A stretch of DNA of 21,768 nt. Origin: a virus. The position numbers and the translations under genes were made by a program. The notes beneath the pieces were generated by a model that saw only the letters and a program-made list of their open reading frames with translations, was not told where the DNA came from and did not search any database. This document shows positions 5,551-13,124 of this stretch, piece by piece (position 1 is the stretch's first letter; every line of letters begins with the position of its first letter). The stretch spans positions 1 through 21,768 of the IMG/VR virus record IMGVR_UViG_3300025118_000177, one strand, 5' to 3'.

Positions 5551-6282
5551 ATGAGTGATTCCGCATTCAATACAGACGTACAAGTAGAACCGACTCCCAC
5601 TACAGACCCCGTAGCATCGAGTCAGACTGGCGCATTTAACGAGCTAGTCGGAGAAGGAAAGAAGTTTGCAGATGCTGAGGCTCTTGCAAAAGGTAAGCAG
5701 GAGAGTGACGCATACATTCCCAAACTTCAAGAAGAACTCCAAGGTTTACGAGATGAGCTAGACAAACGGATGACCTCCGAAGATGTCCTAGCTAAGATTC
5801 GTGAAGAGGCTGCTAACACTGCACAGGGGGAGAACACCACTCCTTCATTAGGTAAAGATGACATAGCAGAGTTGGTCAAGCAGACTTTACAATCGACTCG
5901 TACTGAAGAAGTTAAGGACACCAACCTCCAATCAGTTGACCAGACTCTTGTAGGTAAGTACGGTGACAAAGCTGGCGAGTGGTTAGCCACTAAAGCTGGA
6001 CAGTTAGGAGTCTCAATTGATTTCCTTGCTGATGTAGCTAAGACCAGTCCTGATGCATTCTTCAATACTGTTGGTTTAAACTCTACTGATACCAACACGC
6101 CAAATGTAGCCACATCTAGTGTTAATACTGAAGTGGTTGCAAATGTAAACGAAGCGTCAACTGCACAACCTGGAAGTAAAGCATACTTCAACGCTATCAA
6201 AGCCGATGACCCTCGGAAGTACTGGAAGCCTGAAGTTCAGAATGCTATATTTGCTTCCCAAGCAGCTGGCACATATGTCTAA
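5551..6282 (+). CDS. Capsid assembly scaffolding protein
   Basis: This 243-residue acidic protein lies directly before the major capsid gene. It is rich in Glu, Asp, Lys, Gln and Ala. It has a coiled-coil stretch near residues 48-72 (KLQEELQGLRDELDKR), a preceding GKKFADAEALAKGKQ segment typical of podovirus scaffolds, a flexible Ser/Thr/Asn-rich region around residues 170-210, and a more ordered C-terminus (DDPRKYWKPEVQNAIF). Scaffolds of this type guide coat-protein assembly into the procapsid and leave or are removed before packaging; the C-terminal part usually touches the coat protein. AGGA at 5537-5540 is ten bases before the ATG. The gene has its own promoter, P3. Confidence 0.85.
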   Translation: MSDSAFNTDVQVEPTPTTDPVASSQTGAFNELVGEGKKFADAEALAKGKQESDAYIPKLQEELQGLRDELDKRMTSEDVLAKIREEAANTAQGENTTPSLGKDDIAELVKQTLQSTRTEEVKDTNLQSVDQTLVGKYGDKAGEWLATKAGQLGVSIDFLADVAKTSPDAFFNTVGLNSTDTNTPNVATSSVNTEVVANVNEASTAQPGSKAYFNAIKADDPRKYWKPEVQNAIFASQAAGTYV

Positions 6283-6304
6283 TAACTTAATGAGGTAAGA
6301 TATC

Positions 6305-7243
6305 ATGGCAATGACAACTGGTAATGTCACCCATCTTACTCGGAGTGAGGTTTGGTCCTCGCAGCTAAAAGACGTACTGGAAGACGAGTTGCTCGCTACC
6401 CAGTATGTTGATTGGCTCTCTGAGTTCCCTGATGGTGACACCTTTACGATTCCTTCAATTGGTCAGGCCCAGACGGAAACGTATACAGAGAACGAAAGCA
6501 TCACGTATGCTCCGCTTGACACTGGTGAGTTCCAGTTCACGATTACGGAGTATCTGGCTTCCGGTATCTACATCACTGAGAAAGCTAAGCAGGACATGTT
6601 CTACATGAACCAGTTGGTTTCCTCTTTTGTTCCTAAGCAAGAACGCGCGATCATGGAAGACGTTGAGGCTTATATCCTTAACCTGTCTGCTAGTCAGACT
6701 GCTTCCGATCTCAACACGATCAATGGTGCTGACCACCGCTTTGTTGCTTCGGGTACTAATGAAGTCTTCCAGACTGATGACTTCGCCAAAGCTCGTTATG
6801 CCCTGAAGAAGGCTAACGTGCCTGACACAGACTTGGTTGCTATCGTTGACCCCTCGGTTGAGTATACGCTTAATACTCTGTCGAACTTGACCAATGTCAG
6901 TAACAACCCCATGTGGGAAGGTATTGTGTCTTCGGGTATTGCAACTGGTATGAGGTTTGTTAAAAACGTGTATGGCTTTGATGTCTACGTTTCTAACAAC
7001 TTAGCTACTGCTAACGAGACCGTTGACTCGGTTACGACTGCGGCTGGTAAGGCTAATATGTTCTTCTCTGCTGCTTCTGATGTGGTGCCTTTCGTAGGTG
7101 CGTGGCGTCAGATGCCGAAGGTTGACTCCGAATACAATAAGGATCGTCAGCGCGAAGAGTATGTTGTTACGGCCCGTTATGGTGCGAAGTTGTACCGTCC
7201 TGAAAACCTCGTTTGTATCCTCAGTGATACTGACCAAGTTTAG
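6305..7243 (+). CDS. Major capsid protein
   Basis: This 312-residue protein right after the scaffold gene is the expected coat protein, with the HK97-type fold inferred from position, size and pattern. It has an N-terminal helix (SEVWSSQLKDVLEDELLA), an aromatic/Thr-rich E-loop-like stretch around residues 45-80 (TFTIPSIGQAQTETY), a long central helix with an acidic EDVEAYIL segment, and a C-terminal RQREEYVVTARYGAKLYRPE. GAGG at 6292-6295 lies nine bases before the ATG; a second in-frame ATG follows at 6311. Codon use differs visibly from neighbours, with more CGT, CTG, TTC and ACG and few CTA, as expected for the most abundant protein. The stop codon overlaps the next gene's ribosome site. 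Confidence 0.88.
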   Translation: MAMTTGNVTHLTRSEVWSSQLKDVLEDELLATQYVDWLSEFPDGDTFTIPSIGQAQTETYTENESITYAPLDTGEFQFTITEYLASGIYITEKAKQDMFYMNQLVSSFVPKQERAIMEDVEAYILNLSASQTASDLNTINGADHRFVASGTNEVFQTDDFAKARYALKKANVPDTDLVAIVDPSVEYTLNTLSNLTNVSNNPMWEGIVSSGIATGMRFVKNVYGFDVYVSNNLATANETVDSVTTAAGKANMFFSAASDVVPFVGAWRQMPKVDSEYNKDRQREEYVVTARYGAKLYRPENLVCILSDTDQV

Positions 7244-7255
7244 GAGGATTGTATA

Positions 7256-7747
7256 ATGACTAAATGGGTAAACAGTGATGGCTTGGAAGTTCTCTATGGA
7301 AGTTCTAAAGCTGAAATGCGTAAAGGTGGTGAAGTGAACCACGGTGGCTCTCTTCGTGAGGTCCTTGTGACGATTACTGGTACGGATGTCCCTGCTGCGG
7401 ATGCCCCTATCGATAAGCGTATTACTCTTCCTTCCGGTGCGTACATTGACGAAGTAACCTTGAACGTCACGACTGCGTTCACCTCTGGTGGTTCTGCCAC
7501 GTTGGATATTGGGCTTATGCTTGATGACAATGACGGTACGTACAGCACCAGTGATGACAACGGTCTTGATGCAGCGATTGCGGTTGCCACCTTGGCGGAT
7601 AATTACCGTGTCCTGTGTGATGGCGCTCAAGTTGAAACTACTGTTACGGATAGCACTAACGGACTTCCGTTGGCTGTGTCCTATGGCTACAACACTGCGG
7701 CCTTTACTGCTGGTGTTGCGGAGTTGTCGATCAAGTATCGGGTCTAA
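7256..7747 (+). CDS. Capsid-associated beta-rich protein, probable decoration protein
   Basis: This 163-residue protein begins 12 bases after the capsid gene, with a strong AGGAGG (7242-7247) eight bases before ATG 7256. The sequence is beta-rich, with alternating hydrophobics (YIDEVTLNVTTAF, SATLDIGLML, AELSIKYRV) and one cysteine, and no membrane segment. It shares the high-expression codon choice of the capsid gene, implying a protein made in comparable amounts. Decoration or cementing of the capsid is the best guess from these facts. No family signature is recognised. A strong hairpin follows the gene, so scaffold-capsid-decoration may form one abundant transcript. Confidence 0.68.
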   Translation: MTKWVNSDGLEVLYGSSKAEMRKGGEVNHGGSLREVLVTITGTDVPAADAPIDKRITLPSGAYIDEVTLNVTTAFTSGGSATLDIGLMLDDNDGTYSTSDDNGLDAAIAVATLADNYRVLCDGAQVETTVTDSTNGLPLAVSYGYNTAAFTAGVAELSIKYRV

Positions 7748-7761
7748 ACTCTAGTGCGGAT

Positions 7762-7798
7762 GGGGGGATCGTCTATTAAGTACTAAGACGGTCTCCCC
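7762..7798 (+). terminator. Strong hairpin after the capsid block, terminator-like
   Basis: A 13-base-pair stem pairs 7762-7774 (GGGGGGATCGTCT) with 7786-7798 (AGACGGTCTCCCC). It has 11 Watson-Crick and two G·T pairs and an 11-base loop. It sits in the 91-base gap between the decoration gene and the fibre block. The following bases are C-rich (CACTCTCACCCC) without a T-run, so it is not a canonical intrinsic terminator. By analogy with the terminator after T7 gene 10, it may partly stop transcription, or protect the 3' end of the capsid mRNA. Confidence 0.6.
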
Positions 7799-7838
7799 CA
7801 CTCTCACCCCTTCCTATCTATAGACATCAGAGGTTCTT

Positions 7839-8342
7839 ATGGCTAATGTAGCTCATTCTACCCTAACTACGTCTGATCTACATGAACCTAAAGGGGCTGC
7901 TGGTGCCTCAGCTAACACAATCTACTTAGCTAACGGTTCCGGTTCAGGCACATGGGCTTCTATTCCAGCAGGGGCTATTAATACTTCAAGTATCAAGAAC
8001 GTCAATAAGGTCTTCGTGACTCACGTTATTGAAGACATCTCTACAGCTGGTTCAGACTGGGTAGTCCCTGGTATAGCTGGCGATATCACTAAAATCACCA
8101 CAGTCATTGACGGTGTTATAGCCACTGCCGACTGTGGTTTGTCATTTGAGATAGCAGGTACAGCAGTCACCAATGGAGGTATCACAATAGCCTACTCTGG
8201 TTCAGCAGCAGGTGATGTGGATACTGCCACTCCCTCAGCTGCTAAGACTCTCACAGTAGCTCAACCAATAGAAATTATCAGTGATGGGGCAAGCACAAAT
8301 ACTGTACGGTGTACGGTAACCTTTGAGCTTGATGTAGCATAA
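7839..8342 (+). CDS. Virion surface/fibre-like structural protein with LHEPKG motif
   Basis: This 167-residue protein has an N-terminal HSTLTTSDLHEPKGAAGAS segment followed by NTIYLANGSGSGTW. I recall this LHEPKG opening from putative head-fibre or decoration proteins of other phages. The rest is Gly/Ser/Thr/Ala-rich beta structure ending in TVRCTVTFELDVA. AGAGG at 7829-7833 lies five bases before the ATG. Its stop overlaps the next start (TAATG at 8340-8344), which implies coupled translation with the large fibre protein. It is probably an anchor or surface protein on capsid or tail; exact location unknown. Confidence 0.65.
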   Translation: MANVAHSTLTTSDLHEPKGAAGASANTIYLANGSGSGTWASIPAGAINTSSIKNVNKVFVTHVIEDISTAGSDWVVPGIAGDITKITTVIDGVIATADCGLSFEIAGTAVTNGGITIAYSGSAAGDVDTATPSAAKTLTVAQPIEIISDGASTNTVRCTVTFELDVA

Positions 8343-10342
8343 TGGCAAAGCTTACCACGACAGATCTAGCAAATCTAACTAACGAGACCTCAGCTATCAC
8401 AACTATCAATGCTAATAATGCGTTGATTGAAACTGCTATGGAGAATACTCTTAGTAGGGATGGTACTACTCCCAATACCATGTCAGCTTCCTTTGACATG
8501 AACTCCAACAACATCCTTAACGTAGCCCAGATAGATGCCACTACTATCACCTTAGATGGTATCTCTATTCTTAGTAGCCTACCTAGTGTTACCCCTAAAG
8601 GAGACTGGGTAACTTCTACAGCCTATGTAGTTGGTGCTCTTGTTAACCAATCTAACATTACATATATATGTAACACTGCACATACCTCTGGTACCTTCAA
8701 TACTGACAAAGACACTAATGGTTACTGGACAGTCTTTGCTACGGCACCTTCCCTTGTACAAACTCCTGAAAGGTTTAGTGGTAATGCTTCAGATGTTGCT
8801 TTTGCTCTTAGTGCTGAGCCAGCCAGTGAAGACTTCATAAGTGTATTCATAGACGGTGTCTACCAGAACCACGATCAGTTCTCTTTAAGCAGTGCCACTA
8901 TTACCTTCACTACTGCTCCTCCTACAGGTACTAACAATATTGAAGTACAGTACACTATAGTCAACACAGGTACTGATGCCTCTGCTGCGGCTGCTAGTGC
9001 TACTGCTGCGGCTGCTAGTGCAGTAACTGCTGCTGCTAGTGCAGTAACTGCTGCTGGTGTAGCAAGTACCTTAGCTACTGGCTGGACCTTCAGTACTACT
9101 ACTTCTATGGCTGATCCCGGTACAGGTATCCTACGTTTTAACCACGCTACCATAGCTTCTGTGACTGCTATGGCTTTCGATGCCACAAGTGCAGATAGTA
9201 CTAACCCTGATGTATCTGACTTCATAGCTGCATGGGATGATAGTAATAGTACTAATGCTGGTGTGATTACTATAGCTGAAGTAGACTCTCCCGGTAACTG
9301 GCATAGCTTCTATGTTACTGCAGTCACCGATAACACTGGTTGGCTTCAAGTTACTGTAGCTCATATTGGTGGTGTGGGTACCTTTGCAGATACAGATAGT
9401 CTTCGTGTAGCCTTTACAAGGACTGGAGATAAAGGAGACACAGGTGCCACAGGTGCTGCTGGTTCTGGTTCTGGTGACATGCTAGCCGCGCAGAACTTAG
9501 CTGATGTGGACAGTGCAAGTACATCTAGAACTAACTTAGGTGTAGCTATTGGATCTAATGTCCAAGCCTTTGGTGCTGTACTGGATGACTTCAATACTTT
9601 AGGTGCAGCTTCTTCAGATAGTGAGATTATTGTAGCCACTGGTGCTGGAGCTTTTGCATATGAGAGTGGAACAACTCTAAGAACTTCCATAGGTGTAGGA
9701 ACAGGAGACAGCCCTCAAGTTACTGGTATTGAATTAGGACATGCTACTGATACTACCCTTACCCGATCTGCTGCTGGTACTCTAGCTGTGGAAGGTGTAG
9801 ATGTCCTTATGTCTACTGATACTTCTATAGGGCAACATACTATCTTTGTACCAGCAGGGGCTATGGAAGCTGCTGTTACTACTGCTGCTGCTACGTCTAA
9901 TGCAGTAGAGATAGGTACTTCTCTCTTTGCTGCACGTACTATGGACTTCGCTACTGACGCAGATGACTTCGCTTACTTTGGTATTCAGATGCCTAAGAGT
10001 TGGGATGCTGGTACGCTAGTCTGTCAGTTTGTTTGGAGTGCTACAGGGACCACGGCTAATACAGTCTTGTGGGCTATAGCTGCTACATCCTTGGGAGATG
10101 ATGAAGTACTTACAACTGCCTTCCCTACTCCTACATCTCCTGCTGCTGATACCAACTCAACTACGGCTGATGACGTTATGGTGTCTGCTGAAGTAACGGT
10201 AACAGTAGGTAGTACTCCTACAGCAGAAGACTATGTTATCTTTGAAGTCTCTAGAGATGTCAGTGGAGATACACTTGCTGAAGATGCTAGGTTACACGGC
10301 ATTAAGATTCACTATACAACTGATACAGGGAGTGACACTTAA
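8342..10342 (+). CDS. Large tail fibre / receptor-binding protein
   Basis: This 666-residue modular fibre protein reads in order as follows. An N-terminal attachment-like segment is at 1-62. A small CBM5/12-like sugar-binding module is at about 85-133 (GDWVTSTAYVVGALV, then YIC and GYWTVFA). A common fibre beta domain at about 140-210 contains VFIDGVYQ and TITFTTAPPTGTNNIEV. An Ala/Ser heptad linker is at about 212-242. A central beta domain is followed by a short collagen-like GXY run at 362-375. A beta-rich C-terminal domain (PKSWDAGTLVCQF, later VIFEVSRDVSGDTL) resembles distal fibre tips of marine phages. It presumably trimerises and binds host surface sugars. The start overlaps the previous stop by one base. 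Confidence 0.82.
   Translation: MAKLTTTDLANLTNETSAITTINANNALIETAMENTLSRDGTTPNTMSASFDMNSNNILNVAQIDATTITLDGISILSSLPSVTPKGDWVTSTAYVVGALVNQSNITYICNTAHTSGTFNTDKDTNGYWTVFATAPSLVQTPERFSGNASDVAFALSAEPASEDFISVFIDGVYQNHDQFSLSSATITFTTAPPTGTNNIEVQYTIVNTGTDASAAAASATAAAASAVTAAASAVTAAGVASTLATGWTFSTTTSMADPGTGILRFNHATIASVTAMAFDATSADSTNPDVSDFIAAWDDSNSTNAGVITIAEVDSPGNWHSFYVTAVTDNTGWLQVTVAHIGGVGTFADTDSLRVAFTRTGDKGDTGATGAAGSGSGDMLAAQNLADVDSASTSRTNLGVAIGSNVQAFGAVLDDFNTLGAASSDSEIIVATGAGAFAYESGTTLRTSIGVGTGDSPQVTGIELGHATDTTLTRSAAGTLAVEGVDVLMSTDTSIGQHTIFVPAGAMEAAVTTAAATSNAVEIGTSLFAARTMDFATDADDFAYFGIQMPKSWDAGTLVCQFVWSATGTTANTVLWAIAATSLGDDEVLTTAFPTPTSPAADTNSTTADDVMVSAEVTVTVGSTPTAEDYVIFEVSRDVSGDTLAEDARLHGIKIHYTTDTGSDT
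8982..9060 (+). repeat. 21-bp tandem repeat encoding an Ala/Ser heptad
   Basis: The octamer GCTAGTGC recurs at 8993, 9014 and 9035, exactly 21 bp apart, within a run of about three and a half degenerate 21-bp units. The units encode the seven-residue repeat AAASAVT/AAAASAT in the large fibre gene (8342-10342). Because the period is a whole number of codons, gain or loss of a unit would keep the frame and change linker length by seven residues. Confidence 0.85.
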
Positions 10343-10773
10343 TGGCTATTACCCATGCACTCGTAGAAGAAGGAACTAATAAAGTTCTTAAGTACGCTGA
10401 CGCTGCTAAAGAGTTCCGTAATGGTTCACCTCCTGATCTCTCAGGTACAGGTAAAGGTGTTAAGTGGCTTCCTTATTCAGAAGATGCTTCTCCTACCTAT
10501 GATGACACTACTCATATTAGGGATACATCTGTTGAAGTAGTAACAGGAACTGACGTAACACTCACTCACCCTGTCAGAGTTATGACAGCCCAAGAGTCCT
10601 CTGATAACAAAGTAGAACGTATCCAGAGATTAGAAGGTGCTTTAATTCGTATTGTAGAAGATCTCATGGTAGCTATTGCTACTGGGCAACCATTACAACG
10701 CTCTTCTTTTCCAGAAGTAATATGGAATAAGATCAATCGGCATAGAGCATTGCGTGGACAGGGAAATATTTAA
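10342..10773 (+). CDS. Fibre-associated structural or accessory protein
   Basis: This 143-residue protein lies between the large fibre gene and another fibre-like gene, joined to both by TAATG one-base overlaps. The N-terminal half (VKWLPYSEDASPTYDDTTH) has the look of small proteins coded after phage fibres. The second half is a predicted helix (KVERIQRLEGALIRIVEDLM). AGGGAG at 10327-10332 is nine bases before the ATG. A chaperone or adaptor for the fibre, or a small virion protein, are both possible; the sequence does not decide. Confidence 0.55.
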   Translation: MAITHALVEEGTNKVLKYADAAKEFRNGSPPDLSGTGKGVKWLPYSEDASPTYDDTTHIRDTSVEVVTGTDVTLTHPVRVMTAQESSDNKVERIQRLEGALIRIVEDLMVAIATGQPLQRSSFPEVIWNKINRHRALRGQGNI

Positions 10774-11444
10774 TGTTAAGGACTAACTCCCTTATTGGTT
10801 TTGGTAGTGGTGGTGCTGGTGGTGGAAGTTCTGTAACTCTTACTTATGAGGGTGGGTATTCTTCAGGGGCTGGGCCATTCAGCAGCATGACCTATAGTTC
10901 TGCTCCCCTTGGAACTGCTGAAGCTGGACGTATAATTATAGTTGGAGCGCATGTTCCCCTTTATAGCGGAAGTGTTGATATTAGTTCTGTAACAGTGGGA
11001 AGCACTTCCTGTACTAAACTGGTTGATGTACTAACTACCGGCTCTGAACCGTTTGATATATGGGGGGCTGTTCACGCCACAGGCACTACCGGGGATGTTG
11101 TAGTGTCGAATGGAGGGAATGGTCAATACGGGACTATTGCTGTTTGGTCCTTGCTAGGTGCTAATTCAACTCCAACTGATACGGCTACTGATACCGGAAC
11201 AGGTCTTAGTACATCCCTGACGATCCCCTCTGGCGGGGCAGCTATAGGTTGGGCTATGGGCCTTGCAGGGACTACTGTTACTTGGAATACTAATATGTCT
11301 GCTGATGCCTCAATATCTAGACATAATGGTGGTCTATGTCATGCAGCCACAGATATTGTTGCTGGCGCTGATACTATAACAGCAACATGGTCTAGTCAAC
11401 ATAGCTATGACACTTTGGCTCTAGCAGCTTTTGAGCCAGTATAA
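10773..11444 (+). CDS. Gly/Ser/Thr-rich beta-structured virion protein
   Basis: This 223-residue protein opens with MLRTNSLIGFGSGGAGGGSS, a glycine-rich linker after a short attachment-like peptide, followed by a beta-sandwich-type domain ending in TITATWSSQHSYDTLALAAFEPV. I recall similar C-terminal strands in fibre-tip or surface proteins from many phages. AGGGA at 10760-10764 lies eight bases before the ATG, which overlaps the preceding stop by one base. No enzymatic motif is visible. A role in receptor binding or capsid surface display is inferred from its place in the fibre block. Confidence 0.6.
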   Translation: MLRTNSLIGFGSGGAGGGSSVTLTYEGGYSSGAGPFSSMTYSSAPLGTAEAGRIIIVGAHVPLYSGSVDISSVTVGSTSCTKLVDVLTTGSEPFDIWGAVHATGTTGDVVVSNGGNGQYGTIAVWSLLGANSTPTDTATDTGTGLSTSLTIPSGGAAIGWAMGLAGTTVTWNTNMSADASISRHNGGLCHAATDIVAGADTITATWSSQHSYDTLALAAFEPV

Positions 11445-11455
11445 GAGGATAGGAT

Positions 11456-12058
11456 ATGACTACTAAAGTTAAAGCAGGTGTAATAAACGCAGATGCAGTA
11501 ATAACTGCAGGTATTCTTAATGCTAATGTAACTGCAGCTAAGTTAGCTACTGATGCAGTAGAGACTGCTAAGATTAAAGATGTTAACGTAACTACAGCTA
11601 AGATTGCTGATAATGCAGTGACTCTTGCTAAACTTAATGGAGGTACTGCTAGTAAGTATCTTGGTTTTGATGGCTCTGGTAATCCTGCAGAAGTTAACGC
11701 TCCTATCTTTACTGAGTCATACGCCTCTTCAGGGCAGACTATTACATCAGCTGGGCAACTTACCCTTGCTCATGGACTTGCTGGTTCTCCTAAGTTAGTA
11801 CAGTGTTACATTAAGTGTACTGATGCTGGAGGGGATGCTGGGTATTCTCAGAATGATGAAGTCATTATAAATAACGGCTCTAATGATATTAATGTAACAG
11901 CTGACAGAGGTCTTAGTACCCAGATTGATAGTACTAATGTGACTATTAGATACGGTGCTCAAGCCTCTTCTTGTATTACTATTCTAGACGGATCTGATGG
12001 TACCTATGCTCCTATTACTAACACCAAATGGCAACTCTATGTAAGAGCTTGGTACTAG
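11456..12058 (+). CDS. Short fibre protein with decapeptide repeats
   Basis: This 200-residue protein has two parts. Residues 14-63 are five consecutive 10-residue repeats with Ala/Asn-Val at 14-15, 24-25, 34-35, 44-45 and 54-55, and Ala-Lys-Ile/Leu in the middle (for example NVTAAKLATD and AVETAKIKDV), suggesting a trimeric beta-helical shaft. After a short linker (KYLGFDGSGNPAEV), residues about 80-200 form a beta domain ending WQLYVRAWY, a common ending for fibre tips. AGAGG at 11444-11448 lies seven bases before the ATG. It is likely a second receptor-binding or tail-tip protein. Confidence 0.7.
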   Translation: MTTKVKAGVINADAVITAGILNANVTAAKLATDAVETAKIKDVNVTTAKIADNAVTLAKLNGGTASKYLGFDGSGNPAEVNAPIFTESYASSGQTITSAGQLTLAHGLAGSPKLVQCYIKCTDAGGDAGYSQNDEVIINNGSNDINVTADRGLSTQIDSTNVTIRYGAQASSCITILDGSDGTYAPITNTKWQLYVRAWY

Positions 12059-12061
12059 ACT

Positions 12062-12358
12062 ATGAGTGATGAACCTCTATATGATGGTGATGACAGACGT
12101 ACTCTTCCTAGTACTCTATGTATGCCTATGATGACTAAGGTAGCTGGGCAAGCTGCTCATGATGCCGTGGAAGAGATGCTTGAGAAGCTAGGTATTGATG
12201 TAGACAACCACTTAGAGATGCAGGAAGATATGAGTTGGCTCCGTAAGTGGCGTAAGATGAGTGAACGTGTAGGCTCCAGAGTTGTGATGACTGTGTTTAC
12301 ACTTTTAACAGCAGGTATTGTAACACTTGTCTGGACTCAGATACAAGGAGGTAAGTAA
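12062..12358 (+). CDS. Small single-pass membrane protein, possible holin-like
   Basis: This 98-residue protein has a charged N-terminal part, a helix at about residues 50-68 (HLEMQEDMSWLRKWRKMSE), and one C-terminal membrane span at about 73-92 (VVMTVFTLLTAGIVTLVW). The layout, charged helix then C-terminal anchor, resembles small phage membrane proteins annotated as holin or XhlA-like. However, no endolysin gene lies beside it in this window, so a lysis role is a guess; a virion or regulatory membrane protein is equally possible. The upstream Shine-Dalgarno signal is weak, so coupling to the preceding gene three bases away is plausible. An AAGGAGG for the next gene lies within its last codons. 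Confidence 0.65.
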   Translation: MSDEPLYDGDDRRTLPSTLCMPMMTKVAGQAAHDAVEEMLEKLGIDVDNHLEMQEDMSWLRKWRKMSERVGSRVVMTVFTLLTAGIVTLVWTQIQGGK

Positions 12359-12360
12359 CA

Positions 12361-13119
12361 ATGCCTAAGCGTACTCTATTAGATATGACGCAGAATATCC
12401 TAGCTGAGATGGAGTCAGACCAAGTTAACAGCTTAACTGATACTCCTGAAGCCGAGGCAGTAGGTAAGATCATTGAGACAATCTACTATGACTTGATTGC
12501 TAACCAGACATTCCCTGAGCATAGAGAGTTGTTCCAATTTACAGCATTGGCTGACAGTGATAAACCTAACTACCTGCAGTACCCAGCTACAGTAACTAAC
12601 ATTGAGTGGTTCAAGTACGACTCCAGAGACTCAGCTAGTGATACTGCTATATCGTATAAAGAGGTAGTCTACATGGACCCAACTGCCTTCATTGGGATGC
12701 TCAACAGCAGAGATAGCTCAACTACTGAGGTAGACAGCATCTCTGATGACAGTGGTATCACCCTACTTATTAAGAACGATGCTAACCCTACCTACTGGAC
12801 ATCCTTTGATGATGACTACATCATCTGTGACTCCTACGAATCGACTATCGATAGTACTCTGCAAGCCAGTAAGACTCAGGGATGGGGAAAGATAGAGCCT
12901 ACGTTCACACAATCAGATGCCTTTGTACCTGACCTAGACCTTGATCTCTTTCCAATGCTCTTGGCAGTATCTAAGTCAGCAGCTTTTGCTTCTCAGAAGG
13001 GACAGAACCCTCCTGTAGTCTCAGCTGCCGCTAGGTCACACATCGTTAAGAACCAGAACAACCGTCACCGCCTTAATATGGCAAACACCTACAATCAACC
13101 CAACTACGGAAGGAAGTAA
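12361..13119 (+). CDS. Head-tail adaptor (tail tubular protein A / gp4-like)
   Basis: This 252-residue protein has an N-terminal helical segment TLLDMTQNILAEMESD followed by TDTPEAEAVGKIIETIYYDL, the characteristic opening of short-tail adaptor proteins that sit under the portal. Mid-protein beta segments and a helical C-terminal part (PMLLAVSKSAAFASQKG) agree with that fold. Length fits the family. AAGGAGG at 12345-12351 is nine bases before the ATG, one of the best ribosome sites in the window. It precedes the nozzle gene by one small gene, mirroring the tubular A then B order of T7-type phages. Known relatives form a dodecameric ring on the portal. Confidence 0.7.
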   Translation: MPKRTLLDMTQNILAEMESDQVNSLTDTPEAEAVGKIIETIYYDLIANQTFPEHRELFQFTALADSDKPNYLQYPATVTNIEWFKYDSRDSASDTAISYKEVVYMDPTAFIGMLNSRDSSTTEVDSISDDSGITLLIKNDANPTYWTSFDDDYIICDSYESTIDSTLQASKTQGWGKIEPTFTQSDAFVPDLDLDLFPMLLAVSKSAAFASQKGQNPPVVSAAARSHIVKNQNNRHRLNMANTYNQPNYGRK

Positions 13120-13124
13120 CTCTT

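Noticed and set aside
5727-6200. 157-codon minus-strand frame inside the scaffold gene
   Set aside because: Antisense shadow, Ser/Thr/Ala-rich; the plus-strand scaffold has ribosome site, promoter and coiled coil.
7230-7257. Promoter at the end of the capsid gene (TATAAT at 7252-7257)
   Set aside because: The best -35 is CTGACC with a 16-base spacer, only four matches, and the -10 overlaps the start codon of the next gene; more likely a chance match in the leader.
7001-7630. 209-codon open frame on the minus strand
   Set aside because: It lies across two well-supported plus-strand genes, spans their gap, and is best explained by their strong codon bias; composition is Arg/Thr-rich without domain signs.
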